Source of the DNA: Amycolatopsis sp. GM8
Lineage (GTDB): Bacteria; Actinomycetota; Actinomycetes; Mycobacteriales; Pseudonocardiaceae
Assembly (NCBI RefSeq): GCF_021653975.1
Contig: NZ_JAJKFK010000002.1
Span: 1-64,000 of the forward strand
Length of the DNA: 64,000 nucleotides
Reading direction: 5' to 3'
Shown: positions 1 through 7,758 of the stretch, piece by piece
Layout of the letters: each line of letters starts with the position of its first letter
Position numbering within the stretch: the stretch's first letter is position 1
The notes under the pieces: generated by a model
Database searches by the model: none
The model's input: only the letters and a program-made list of their open reading frames with translations
Told to the model about the DNA's origin: nothing
Position numbers and translations under genes: made by a program

Positions 1-430
1 CCGCCAACGACCACAACGCCCCCGGATCCGGATGCACCCACTCCAACGCCGCCCGCTGCTCCCCCATCGACTCCCGAGCACGCTCACGCATCTGACCCAA
101 ATACCGCAAATAATCCTTACGATCCTCGTTCATCTCCGCTTTCTTCGCCCCACCACCACGTCCACCACCGGCGAACATGCCGCCCATCGACATCAGCATC
201 ATCATCGGGAACAACAGGGTGGTCGGGTTGCGCGCGGCCGATCCACCGCTGGTGAACATCACGGTGACCATCCCCAGGGTGGCCACGATCATGACGACCG
301 GTAGCAGCTTCTGCACGACGTTGCCCGGGATGGTCCGGGGCACCTCGGGCGGCGGCTCGAGGTGCACCTCACCGCCCGGCGGGCGCGGCGCGGCCAGGCG
401 TGGTGTCTTCTTGAACTGCAGCGTGCTCAC
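1..430 (-). CDS. eccC: EccC, T7SS FtsK/SpoIIIE-type ATPase (N-terminal part)
   Basis: This is the first ~143 codons of the ATPase motor of an ESX-type VII secretion system; the rest lies beyond base 1. GTG at 428-430 is the start, with GAGGGG upstream. The visible protein begins STLQFKKTPR, then a proline-rich patch, then two hydrophobic segments separated by a Gly/Ser turn, and a Gly-rich basic stretch, which is the usual EccC N-terminus ahead of the DUF and ATPase domains. It is divergent from eccD, mirroring the eccC4-eccD4-mycP4-eccB4 arrangement near truA in mycobacteria, so an ESX-4-like system is inferred. The ATPase domains are not visible here. Confidence 0.88.
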   Translation of the reverse strand, partial: MSTLQFKKTPRLAAPRPPGGEVHLEPPPEVPRTIPGNVVQKLLPVVMIVATLGMVTVMFTSGGSAARNPTTLLFPMMMLMSMGGMFAGGGRGGGAKKAEMNEDRKDYLRYLGQMRERARESMGEQRAALEWVHPDPGALWSLA

Positions 431-698
431 CGAAGGACCCCTCTTCACCGTCGACGCCCGGACATCTGCCTGGTCCAGGGCCGTGCCCAACGTTAGCGAA
501 CCCGGCGGGGCAGGTGGGGCAATACCGCCCAAGCCGGGCCTCTTGTTGTGGAAACCCACCCCACGAGACCCCAGGTGCGTTAATACTAGGGGCGCCCACG
601 GGCGGTCCGGTACGTCTCGGCGGGTGGCGGGGTACGAAGAACCGCGCCAGTTCGGTATAAGTAGCCCGCAGCATTCTCTTCTTTAGGGGGGCACCCAG
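431..698. promoter_or_regulatory. Divergent eccC/eccD promoter region
   Basis: Non-coding 268 bp between two divergent ESX genes. On the plus strand TATAAG at about 656-661 is a plausible -10 for eccD, about 40 bp before its GTG, but no good -35 is seen. On the minus strand the AT-rich patch at 584-596 (TTAATACTAG on plus) could supply a -10 for eccC. No convincing operator was found. Promoter assignments are by eye only. Confidence 0.35.
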
Positions 699-2093
699 GT
701 GGCAACGGGCACGACGGTATTCAGCAGGGTCACGGTGGTCGCGCCGAACACCCGGATCGACGTCGCGCTGCCGGCCGACGTCGCGGTCGCCGACCTGCTG
801 CCGATGTTGCTGGACATGGCCAAGGAGACCACCCCCGACGGCGGTGCCCGGCACGGCGGCTGGTCGCTGGCCAAGCTGGGCGACGGGCCGCTGGACCCGG
901 CCCGCACGCTCGCGTCACTCGGGGTGGTCGACGGTGAGCTGCTCCAGCTGCGCCGGCGCAACGACAACCCGCCGCCGCCGCTCTACGACGACGTGGTGGA
1001 CGCCATCGCGGACGCGGACCCGGACAGCTTCCGGCCGTGGACCAAGGAGACGGCGAACCGGATCGGGCACGTCGCCGGCGGGCTCGCGCTGATCGCCGCC
1101 GCGATCGCGCTGTTCCTGGGCGGCCCGCTGTTCGGCGGCAACGGCATCGCCGCGGCGCTGACAGCGGGTGTCGCGGCCATCGCCTGCCTCGCCGTCGGCG
1201 CGACCATCACGAACGCCTACCACGCCGAGAAGACCGGCGTGGTGATCGCCGCCGCGGGCGCGCTGCCGTTCGCGTTCGTCGCCGGGTTCAGCGCCGTGCC
1301 GGGGCTGACGATCCGGGCGAACCTGCTGCTCGGCAGCGGTCTCGTGGTGATCGTCGCGGCCGTCGCGATCATGATCATGGGCGCGGGCATCACGACGTTC
1401 ATCGCCGCGGCCACCGCCGGGGTCATCGGCGTGCTGGCGTTCACGGCCGCGACGCTGATCTCGACCCCCGCACCGGGGATCGCGGCCGGCACCGCGGCGG
1501 TCGCGCTCGCGGCGATCTCGGTGCTGCCGAGGGCCACGATCTGGCTCGCCAAGCTGCCGCTCCCGCATGTGCCGGGCACCGCGGAGGAGCTAAAGGAAGA
1601 CGACGCGTACCCCGACTACGCCGATATCGAGCGGCGTACCGCGGTCGCGCACAACTACATGACCGGCCTGCTCGTCGGCTGTGGCGGGGCGACCGCGATC
1701 GCCGCGATCATCACCGCCACCGCGCCGGGCGTCTTCGGGATCATCACCGCGGTCATCGCCACGCTCGTGCTGCTGCTGCGGGCGCGCTCGTACGCCAACG
1801 GCGCGCAGGCGGTCGCGCTGCTGACCACCGGGATGGTTTCCGGCGGGGGCATCCTGATCGGCTGGATGATCACGCAGAGCCCGATGGGACGGCTGCTGTG
1901 GGTGTTCGGCGCGCTGGTGATCATCGCCGCCGGTTCCCTGGTGGTCGGCGTGATCTTCCCGAACCAGCGCTTCTCGCCCCCGCTGCGCCGCACGGTCGAG
2001 ATCTTCGAGGCCATCTGCATCGCGACGGTGCTTCCGCTCGCGCTCGCGGTCATGGGCCTCTACACCGCGCTGCGCCACGTCTCGTTCGGCTGA
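699..2093 (+). CDS. eccD: EccD, T7SS integral membrane channel protein
   Basis: 464-aa inner-membrane component of the ESX core complex. Residues ~5-85 form the ubiquitin-like (YukD-type) cytosolic domain; a hydrophilic linker follows and then about eleven hydrophobic segments from residue ~125 to the C-terminus, the standard EccD layout. Length matches the ESX-4 EccD size class. GTG at 699 is chosen because AGGGGGGC precedes it and the reading frame fits the domain start. mycP follows after 14 bp, so the two are probably co-transcribed. Within the complex EccD forms the membrane pore scaffold with EccB, EccC and EccE (family knowledge). Confidence 0.93.
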   Translation: MATGTTVFSRVTVVAPNTRIDVALPADVAVADLLPMLLDMAKETTPDGGARHGGWSLAKLGDGPLDPARTLASLGVVDGELLQLRRRNDNPPPPLYDDVVDAIADADPDSFRPWTKETANRIGHVAGGLALIAAAIALFLGGPLFGGNGIAAALTAGVAAIACLAVGATITNAYHAEKTGVVIAAAGALPFAFVAGFSAVPGLTIRANLLLGSGLVVIVAAVAIMIMGAGITTFIAAATAGVIGVLAFTAATLISTPAPGIAAGTAAVALAAISVLPRATIWLAKLPLPHVPGTAEELKEDDAYPDYADIERRTAVAHNYMTGLLVGCGGATAIAAIITATAPGVFGIITAVIATLVLLLRARSYANGAQAVALLTTGMVSGGGILIGWMITQSPMGRLLWVFGALVIIAAGSLVVGVIFPNQRFSPPLRRTVEIFEAICIATVLPLALAVMGLYTALRHVSFG

Positions 2094-2107
2094 GAGGAAT
2101 CACGCGC

Positions 2108-3574
2108 GTGCGTACCTTGGGGGTACCCGGCCGGTCCGCGGTCGTTCTGCTCGCCGGCGCCTTCGGGGTGCTCAGCCCGCTGAGCGCACTGGCCCAGACC
2201 ACGGCGGCGGGGAACCAACCGTGGGCCCCGCCGCCGGTGAGCGCCGGCGTGCCGGACGACGGTGGCGGGCAACAGCCGATCCAGTTCACGCAGTCGACCG
2301 CGTGCGTCACCCGCGACCTCAACAACAACATCGTGCCGCGGGAAAAGCCGTGGGGTCAGCAGTACCTGCAGATCGAGCAGGCGCAGAAGCTCGCGATCGC
2401 GGATCGCGGCAGCGCGGGCGGCGGCATGAAGGTCGCGGTGATCGACACCGGCGTGACGCAGCATCCGTTCTTCAGGTTCGGGGTGGCGTCCGGCGGTGAC
2501 TACGTCGACGCGTCGAAGCGCGGGCTCGAGGACTGCGACGGGCACGGCACCGAGGTCGCCGGCATCATCGCCGCGAACACCCCGGCCGACATCGGCTTCA
2601 AGGGCGTCGCGCCGGACGCGCAGATCGTGTCGATCCGGCAGTCGAGCCAGAACTACAAGGCGCCCGACAACCAGTCCACGCCGCCCGCCGGCGGGGGCGG
2701 CCAGTCGGGCGGGAACAGCAACGGTGGCCGTGAGCAGGGCCAGGGCGCGGGCAACACGCACACGCTCGCCCAGGCCGTCGTGCGCGCGGCGAACCTCGGC
2801 GTGAACGTGATCAACATGTCGGTGGACAACTGCCGTCCCTCGGGCACGCCGATCAACTCCGGTGAGCGGGAGCTGCAGGCGGCGGTCCACTACGCGGTGG
2901 CCACGAAGGACGTCGTGGTCGTGGCCGCGGCGGGCAACACCTCGGACAGCTGCAAGCAGAACAACCAGCCCGACCCGAACAAGCCGCAGTCGATCGTCAG
3001 CCCGCCGTGGTTCTCCGACGACGTGCTGTCGGTCGCCGCGATCGACGAGACCGGCGGGGTGGCGCAGTTCAGCATGAACGGCCCGTGGGTGAGCGTCGCC
3101 GCGCCGGGCACGAACATCACCTCGCTCGACCCGTCGGCGGGCACGAACGCGCTGGCGAACCAGGTCGTCGAGAGTGGCAACCTGCAGCCCATCCAGGGCA
3201 CGAGCTTCGCGGCGCCGTATGTGGCCGGGCTGGCCGCGCTGGTGCGGGCGCAGTTCCCGAACCTGAGCGCACGCCAGGTCGTCCGGCGCATCGAGGCAAC
3301 CGCGCAGCATCCCGGCGCGCCCGGCGGGCGGGACAACTTCGTCGGGTACGGCGTGATCAACCCGGTCGCGGCGCTGACGGCCATCGTGCCGGCCGAAGAG
3401 GGCATCCCGGCGGCGAAGGCCGAGCAGTTGCCGTCCGGCCTGCCACCGGCGGCGCACAAGAACTGGACGCCGACCATCGTGGCGCTGGCCGGCACCGGTG
3501 GTGGCCTGCTGGTCCTGCTGGTCACCCTGTTCGTGGTGCACACCATCCGGCGGAACCGCCCGGCGAACAGCTGA
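2108..3574 (+). CDS. mycP: Mycosin MycP, T7SS-associated subtilisin-like protease
   Basis: 488-aa membrane-anchored serine protease of the ESX locus. A signal peptide occupies residues ~1-29 (ending LSALAQ). The catalytic triad is visible as D113 in VAVIDTG, H146 in DGHGTEVAG and S366 in GTSFAAPYVAG, with oxyanion-hole N277 in AAAGN. A Gly/Gln/Asn-rich loop lies at about residues 195-220, as in other mycosins. One hydrophobic helix near residues 458-478 and a basic tail (RRNRPANS) anchor it in the membrane. GTG at 2108 follows GAGAGGAA. Mycosins stabilise the ESX complex and can process substrates; which role applies here cannot be read from sequence. Confidence 0.94.
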   Translation: MRTLGVPGRSAVVLLAGAFGVLSPLSALAQTTAAGNQPWAPPPVSAGVPDDGGGQQPIQFTQSTACVTRDLNNNIVPREKPWGQQYLQIEQAQKLAIADRGSAGGGMKVAVIDTGVTQHPFFRFGVASGGDYVDASKRGLEDCDGHGTEVAGIIAANTPADIGFKGVAPDAQIVSIRQSSQNYKAPDNQSTPPAGGGGQSGGNSNGGREQGQGAGNTHTLAQAVVRAANLGVNVINMSVDNCRPSGTPINSGERELQAAVHYAVATKDVVVVAAAGNTSDSCKQNNQPDPNKPQSIVSPPWFSDDVLSVAAIDETGGVAQFSMNGPWVSVAAPGTNITSLDPSAGTNALANQVVESGNLQPIQGTSFAAPYVAGLAALVRAQFPNLSARQVVRRIEATAQHPGAPGGRDNFVGYGVINPVAALTAIVPAEEGIPAAKAEQLPSGLPPAAHKNWTPTIVALAGTGGGLLVLLVTLFVVHTIRRNRPANS

Positions 3575-3576
3575 TT

Positions 3577-3622
3577 GGTATTATTATACCGACCAGTGCT
3601 AGGGTTGCGGTATAACTATACC
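3577..3622. promoter_or_regulatory. Two GGTAT...ATACC palindromes upstream of map
   Basis: GGTATTATTATACC (3577-3590) and GGTATAACTATACC (3609-3622) are two near-identical palindromes whose centres are 32 bp apart, about three helical turns. They fill the gap between mycP and the downstream aminopeptidase gene. The half-site GGTAT/ATACC and the TATACCGAC continuation are typical of a dimeric repressor operator (TetR-like operators often contain ACCGAC); this assignment is inference. The AT-rich cores would also overlap any -10/-35 elements. No regulator gene is adjacent in this window. Confidence 0.6.
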
Positions 3623-3646
3623 GACACCTGAGGACTCGAGGTACTC

Positions 3647-4411
3647 GTGATCGAACTGAAGACGCCTGCCGAGATCGAACGGATGCACGTCACCGGGCGG
3701 TTCGTCGCCGACGTGCTCTCCGAGGTCGCCCGGCTCGCCGACGTGGGCGTCAACCTGATGGACCTGGAGCACCACGCGCGCGGCATGATCAAGCGACGCG
3801 GGGCGGTGTCGTGCTACTGGGACTACGCGCCGTCCTTCGGCAAGGGCCCGTTCCGCAACGTCATCTGCCTGTCCGTCAACGACGCCGTGCTACACGGCCT
3901 GCCCCACGACTACACCCTGCGGGACGGGGACGTGGTGACCGCGGACCTGGCGGTCACCATCGACGGCTGGGCGGCCGACTCGGCGCGCACGGTCATCGTC
4001 GGCACGGCCGCCGAGGAGGACCTGCGGATCATCCGCGCCACCGAGGAAGCGCTGGAGGCCGCGATCGACGTGGCGCGCCCGGGCAACCGCATGGGTGACA
4101 TCTCGGCGGCGATCTGGGCGGTGGCCCAGGACTACGGCTATCCGGTCAACACCGAGTTCGGCGGGCACGGCATCGGCCGCACCATGCACGAGGACCTGCA
4201 CGTGTCCAACAAGGGCACGGCAGGCCGCGGCATGAAGCTCCGGCCGGGGCTGACCCTCGCGCTCGAACCCTGGTTCGCCGCCACGACCGACGAGATCGTC
4301 TACGACCCCGACGGCTGGACCATCCGGTCCGCCGACGGCTCGCGCACGGCGCACTCCGAGCACACGATCGCCGTCACCGATGAGGCCGCACTGGTGCTCA
4401 CGCGCCCGTAG
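3647..4411 (+). CDS. map: Type I methionine aminopeptidase (paralogue 1)
   Basis: 254-aa metal-dependent peptidase that would remove N-terminal Met. The five-ligand pita-bread signature is present: D in VTADLAV, D in GWAADSAR, H in GHGIGRTMHED, E in ALEPWFA and E in SEHTIAV. There is no N-terminal zinc finger, so it is the short class. GTG at 3647 follows GAGGTACTC. It sits inside the ESX locus between mycP and eccB and behind two palindromes, unlike the housekeeping map at 13575-14399. It ends 11 bp from the convergent eccB stop. Its role next to a secretion system is unknown. Confidence 0.9.
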   Translation: MIELKTPAEIERMHVTGRFVADVLSEVARLADVGVNLMDLEHHARGMIKRRGAVSCYWDYAPSFGKGPFRNVICLSVNDAVLHGLPHDYTLRDGDVVTADLAVTIDGWAADSARTVIVGTAAEEDLRIIRATEEALEAAIDVARPGNRMGDISAAIWAVAQDYGYPVNTEFGGHGIGRTMHEDLHVSNKGTAGRGMKLRPGLTLALEPWFAATTDEIVYDPDGWTIRSADGSRTAHSEHTIAVTDEAALVLTRP

Positions 4412-4422
4412 GTCCGGATAGG

Positions 4423-6018
4423 TCAGTTACCGCTGCCGCCGGCACCCGCCGTCGCCGCCTGGCTCTGCCCGGTCGGGAAGGTGCCGGCGTTCGGGTTGAC
4501 CGGGATGTCGTCGTAGCTCTTACCCGCGTCGATCACGTTCAGCGACGAACCCGTCGGCAGCAGCTGCAGGATCGCGTCCGGCGCCGGACGCGGCGGCGGG
4601 TTGCCGAGGCCGAGGCCGTTCAACGTGTTCGCGTTGGGAATGCCGTAGACCAGACCATTGTCGGTGACCAGGCTCATCGGGCCCTTGCCGAACGTCTCGG
4701 CCGCCGTCGCGGACTGGACCACCGCGCCGCGGCCCGGCGGCATGAAGAAGTGGTCGATCTTGAGCCCGGTCGGGCCGGGCTTGCCGATGTCGATCAGCTT
4801 CGCGTTCGCCGGCACCGGCAGCGCCTCGCCGACCGAGACGACGGTGTGCGGCTGGTTGTTCACGATGCTCCAGCCCAGGCACGTGGTGGGGAACTTCAGC
4901 GGGTCGAGCACCGTCGGCACGACCGAGGGCATCGTGGTCACCTGCAGCGCGCCGGGGTCCGACGGCAGGATCTGCTGGATGCCGTTGATCTCGTTCGGGC
5001 TGACCACCGGCAGGTTCTTGCCGCCCGCCTGCCCGGCCTGGATGAGGTCACCGACGGCAGGCTCCACGCGCTGGATTCCGTTCGTCAGCACCACGAACAC
5101 GTCCTGCGCGCCGCTCGCCCTGTTGACCTTGAACACGCTGCCGACCCGCAGCCCCTCGGACCGCAGCTGCGAGAACTGCGACGCGGCGCCCTGGTTCTGC
5201 GCCGTCGGCGGCACCAGCGGGGTGACCTCCGGGATGGCGTTCAGCAACCCGATCGAGATGTGCCGGACCAGCGGCTGGCTCAAGTTGAACACCGACAGCA
5301 CCGCGTCCTGTTTGGGGTCGACCTCGGCCCGGACGGTGTTCGCGTTGGGGTCGTTCGGGTTGCTCGGCAGCCGGTAGATCAAATAGAACTTGCCGTTGTC
5401 CGCCTTGGCGAGCACGGCCGAGTCGATCGACAGCTCGTTGCCCAGGCTGGGCACGCCCGCGAACACCGTGGTCTCCGACTTCGCCTGGTCCCGCTGCAGT
5501 TTCTCCGGCAGGTCCTTGTTGATCGTCAGGTTGTCGCACACGCCCCAGTTGTCGCTGATCCGCTGGGCGGCCGTGGGCAGCAGCTGCGGGCCGTCCACGA
5601 TGCCGGTCCGCCGGTTGTGCGGGATGTCCTTGAGCGCGTCGTCGGGGACCACGGTCGGGTCCGTCGCCTGCGCGCCCCCGCCCTGGGCCTGGGACATCAG
5701 CAGCAGCCGCGCGGAGGCGAGGTTGAACGTCGGCGTGAGCGACTTCGGGTTGCCCGAAACCACGTAAATCGTGCCCGAAGTCTTGCCGATGACGATCCCC
5801 GAATCGGGGACCGACGGCGACGGGCTGATCAGGCCGAAGATCACGAACCCGACCACGCCCAGCAGACCGAGGATGAAGCCGACGAGGGTGGCCCGGCCGT
5901 GCGAACGCATGGGGTCGTGCAGCATGACCGAATCGCGCCGGACCAGGGCCGACTGCATGCGGCGCAGTACGAACCGGTACGCCTGGACCTGAGATTTGGT
6001 TGTCGGTGTTGACGCCAT
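4423..6018 (-). CDS. eccB: EccB, T7SS membrane/periplasmic core component
   Basis: 531-aa EccB. Residues 1-40 are a cytosolic helix-rich segment (TTKSQVQAYRFVLRRMQSALVRRD, split here as the well-known EccB opening), one hydrophobic helix spans about 44-64, and the remainder is the exported repeat-containing domain ending in a Gly/Ala-rich tail. The ATG at 6018 is chosen because this is where the family similarity begins; the frame stays open further upstream but without EccB character. Divergent from eccE across a 136-bp region containing repeated TACGGTT motifs. EccB bridges the channel on the outer face of the inner membrane (family knowledge). Confidence 0.93.
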   Translation of the reverse strand: MASTPTTKSQVQAYRFVLRRMQSALVRRDSVMLHDPMRSHGRATLVGFILGLLGVVGFVIFGLISPSPSVPDSGIVIGKTSGTIYVVSGNPKSLTPTFNLASARLLLMSQAQGGGAQATDPTVVPDDALKDIPHNRRTGIVDGPQLLPTAAQRISDNWGVCDNLTINKDLPEKLQRDQAKSETTVFAGVPSLGNELSIDSAVLAKADNGKFYLIYRLPSNPNDPNANTVRAEVDPKQDAVLSVFNLSQPLVRHISIGLLNAIPEVTPLVPPTAQNQGAASQFSQLRSEGLRVGSVFKVNRASGAQDVFVVLTNGIQRVEPAVGDLIQAGQAGGKNLPVVSPNEINGIQQILPSDPGALQVTTMPSVVPTVLDPLKFPTTCLGWSIVNNQPHTVVSVGEALPVPANAKLIDIGKPGPTGLKIDHFFMPPGRGAVVQSATAAETFGKGPMSLVTDNGLVYGIPNANTLNGLGLGNPPPRPAPDAILQLLPTGSSLNVIDAGKSYDDIPVNPNAGTFPTGQSQAATAGAGGSGN

Positions 6019-6045
6019 TCTGGACCTACAGCTCCCCGAGTCGCG

Positions 6046-6081
6046 GTACGGTTCCGCAGGATAACCGTAGGGGAACCGTAC
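6046..6081. promoter_or_regulatory. Inverted/direct TACGGTT repeats between eccB and eccE
   Basis: A perfect 10-bp inverted repeat, GTACGGTTCC at 6046-6055 and GGAACCGTAC at 6072-6081, flanks a further AACCGTA at 6063-6069. So three copies of one heptamer occur, two of them direct and 11 bp apart, about one helical turn. The block lies in the divergent eccB/eccE promoter region, where a shared regulator would be expected. A minus-strand TATCCT inside it could be the eccB -10. No protein assignment is possible from sequence alone. Confidence 0.6.
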
Positions 6082-6154
6082 TGGTGCAGGATTCACGGAA
6101 CTCGGGCTAGGGTTCGCTTGCCGTACAGCTGCAGACGAGGGGAAGAAAGCGCGG

Positions 6155-7654
6155 ATGTCCGTCACCACGCCGCCACGACCGGGCGGGCCTCCCGGCTCGC
6201 CGCCGCCCCGGCGCCCGGGCCCGCCACCACGTCAAGGCGGGCCAGGTGGTCCCGGGGGCGGGATGCCGCCGCGCGGTCCCGGCGGACCAGGAGGCCCCGG
6301 CGGTCCTGGCGGGCCTGGTGGGCCGGGAGGTCCCGGCGGGCCTAGTGGTCCGGGAGGCCCCGGCGGTCCTGGCGGTCCCCCGCCGGCGCGGCCGCAGCAG
6401 CCGTCCGGTGGTGCGGCCCCGGCGCCGGTCGCACCCCCCGCACACCGGCGGCGCACGGGCGCCAGTCTCGGCCCGTTCCCGGTGCTCAACCTGGTCGTGC
6501 TGGAGATCGGCGTCGCGATCGGCCTGATCCTGCTCTCGATCAACAAGTCGCTGCTGTACGTGGCCATCGGCGTCGCCGCGGTCGCGCTGCTGATCGCGAT
6601 CATGCGGTGGGGCGGCACGTGGTTCACCCGCTGGCTGGGGCTGACCATGCGTTACACGTTCCGCTCGCACGACCGCACCGCGACGCCGCCACCGCCGAAC
6701 GTCGAGCCGAACCAGGACGAGTCGGTGACCGGACCGGAGGACGCGCGGGTCAGCCTGCTGCGCCTCGTCGTGCCGGATCTCGTTGTGGCACACGGTATCG
6801 ACCACGAACGCGGGGCAGTCGGGCTGGCCTGGCACGACGGCACCTGGACCGCCGTGCTGCTGGTCGAACCGACACCGGCGCTGATCACCCAGGCCGGTGG
6901 CGCGCCCAGCCTGCCGCTGTCCGCGCTCGCGCCGTGTCTGGAGGACCGCGGCGTGGTGCTCGACTCGATCCAGGCGATCTGGCATACGTACCCGGGTAGC
7001 GCGGCGCTGCCGTCCGAGTCGCCCGCGCTCAGTTCGTACATGGAGGTGCTGGGCCCGCTGCCGGCGGCCGCCCGGCGCACGACGTGGGTGGCGATCCGGC
7101 TCGACCCGCGGCGCTGCCCGGCGGCGGTGCGGGAACGCGGCGGCGGTGTCGTCGGTGCGCACCGCGCGCTGATCGGCGCGTTGTCCCGAGTGCGCAATGC
7201 CCTGGAATCGCAAGGCGTGCCGACCCGGCCACTGGACCCGGACGAGCTGTTGCGGGCCGGTATCTCCGCGGCCGAGCTGGCCTCGGTCGCCGGCAATGAC
7301 GGCCGGATCGGGCTACGCGAGAACTGGACCAGCGCGACCGCGGCCGGCATCGGCCACGCGAGCTACGCGGTCACCAGCTGGCCGAAGGGCAAGATCACGA
7401 CCAGCCTGAACGCGCTGACGAGCGTGCGGGCCCTGTCCGCGACCGTGGCACTGTCGATCTCGCCCGCGGACGACGAGGGCCAGATCGGGCTGCGCGGCGT
7501 GGTCCGGATGAGCGCGCGGAACCCGCGCGAGCTCGGCGCGGCCAACGACCGGCTGTCCACTTTGGCCGATCGGGCCGGGGTTTCGCTGCGGCCGCTGCGC
7601 GGTCTGCAGATCGAGGGACTCTCGGCGACCTTGCCGATGGGAGGCACGGCATGA
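6155..7654 (+). CDS. eccE: EccE, T7SS membrane component with Gly/Pro repeat N-terminus
   Basis: 499-aa EccE-like protein. Residues 1-100 are a low-complexity Pro/Gly region, followed by two membrane helices at about 105-125 and 129-148 and then a large soluble domain (VAHGIDHERGAVGLAWHDGTWTA onward in short motifs such as GLAWHDG and LRGLQIEGLSA). Two N-terminal helices plus a cytosolic domain is the EccE layout. ATG at 6155 follows GGGGAAGAAAG. Some ESX-4 loci (for example in Mycobacterium tuberculosis) lack eccE, so its presence marks the fuller form. The stop codon overlaps the next ORF as ATGA. Confidence 0.88.
   Translation: MSVTTPPRPGGPPGSPPPRRPGPPPRQGGPGGPGGGMPPRGPGGPGGPGGPGGPGGPGGPGGPSGPGGPGGPGGPPPARPQQPSGGAAPAPVAPPAHRRRTGASLGPFPVLNLVVLEIGVAIGLILLSINKSLLYVAIGVAAVALLIAIMRWGGTWFTRWLGLTMRYTFRSHDRTATPPPPNVEPNQDESVTGPEDARVSLLRLVVPDLVVAHGIDHERGAVGLAWHDGTWTAVLLVEPTPALITQAGGAPSLPLSALAPCLEDRGVVLDSIQAIWHTYPGSAALPSESPALSSYMEVLGPLPAAARRTTWVAIRLDPRRCPAAVRERGGGVVGAHRALIGALSRVRNALESQGVPTRPLDPDELLRAGISAAELASVAGNDGRIGLRENWTSATAAGIGHASYAVTSWPKGKITTSLNALTSVRALSATVALSISPADDEGQIGLRGVVRMSARNPRELGAANDRLSTLADRAGVSLRPLRGLQIEGLSATLPMGGTA
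6270..6383 (+). repeat. In-frame GPGG/GGP tandem repeat in eccE
   Basis: About 38 codons encode near-continuous Gly-Pro-Gly triplets (residues ~39-74 of EccE), giving a collagen-like G-X-Y register. At DNA level the units are short G/C-rich 9- and 12-mers (variants of ggaggccccggcggtcct), an obvious substrate for slippage, so copy number may vary between strains. Confidence 0.75.
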
Positions 7655-7758
7655 GCGCTGACGACCGGAGGGAGGAAGCGCTCCAATCGACACAGCGCCG
7701 TCGTGCCTCATGGGCGTCGTCGCAAACCGAGGTACGAGGGAAGCGAGGACGCCCATGA
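7651..7758 (+). CDS. 35-aa micro-ORF coupled to eccE and the next gene
   Basis: A short ORF missed by length filters. Its ATG (7651-7653) overlaps the eccE stop as ATGA, with GGGAGG ending 6-7 bases upstream, and its own TGA (7756-7758) overlaps the ATG of the next gene again as ATGA. The predicted product is hydrophilic and basic, starting MSADDRREEAL and ending GKRGRP, with no membrane segment. The double 4-nt overlap and the good ribosome-binding site argue for translation, either as a microprotein or as a relay that couples translation of eccE to the 240-aa protein. No homologue is recognised. Confidence 0.62.
   Translation: MSADDRREEALQSTQRRRASWASSQTEVRGKRGRP

Noticed and set aside
1037..2107. 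Long upstream extension of the mycP frame overlapping eccD
   Set aside because: It is antisense-free but out of register with EccD codons, Arg/Gly/Asp-rich as shadow frames are here, and the signal peptide begins at 2108.
6270..6383. Possible CRISPR or tandem DNA repeat
   Set aside because: Units are codon-periodic and part of the EccE frame; no spacers.
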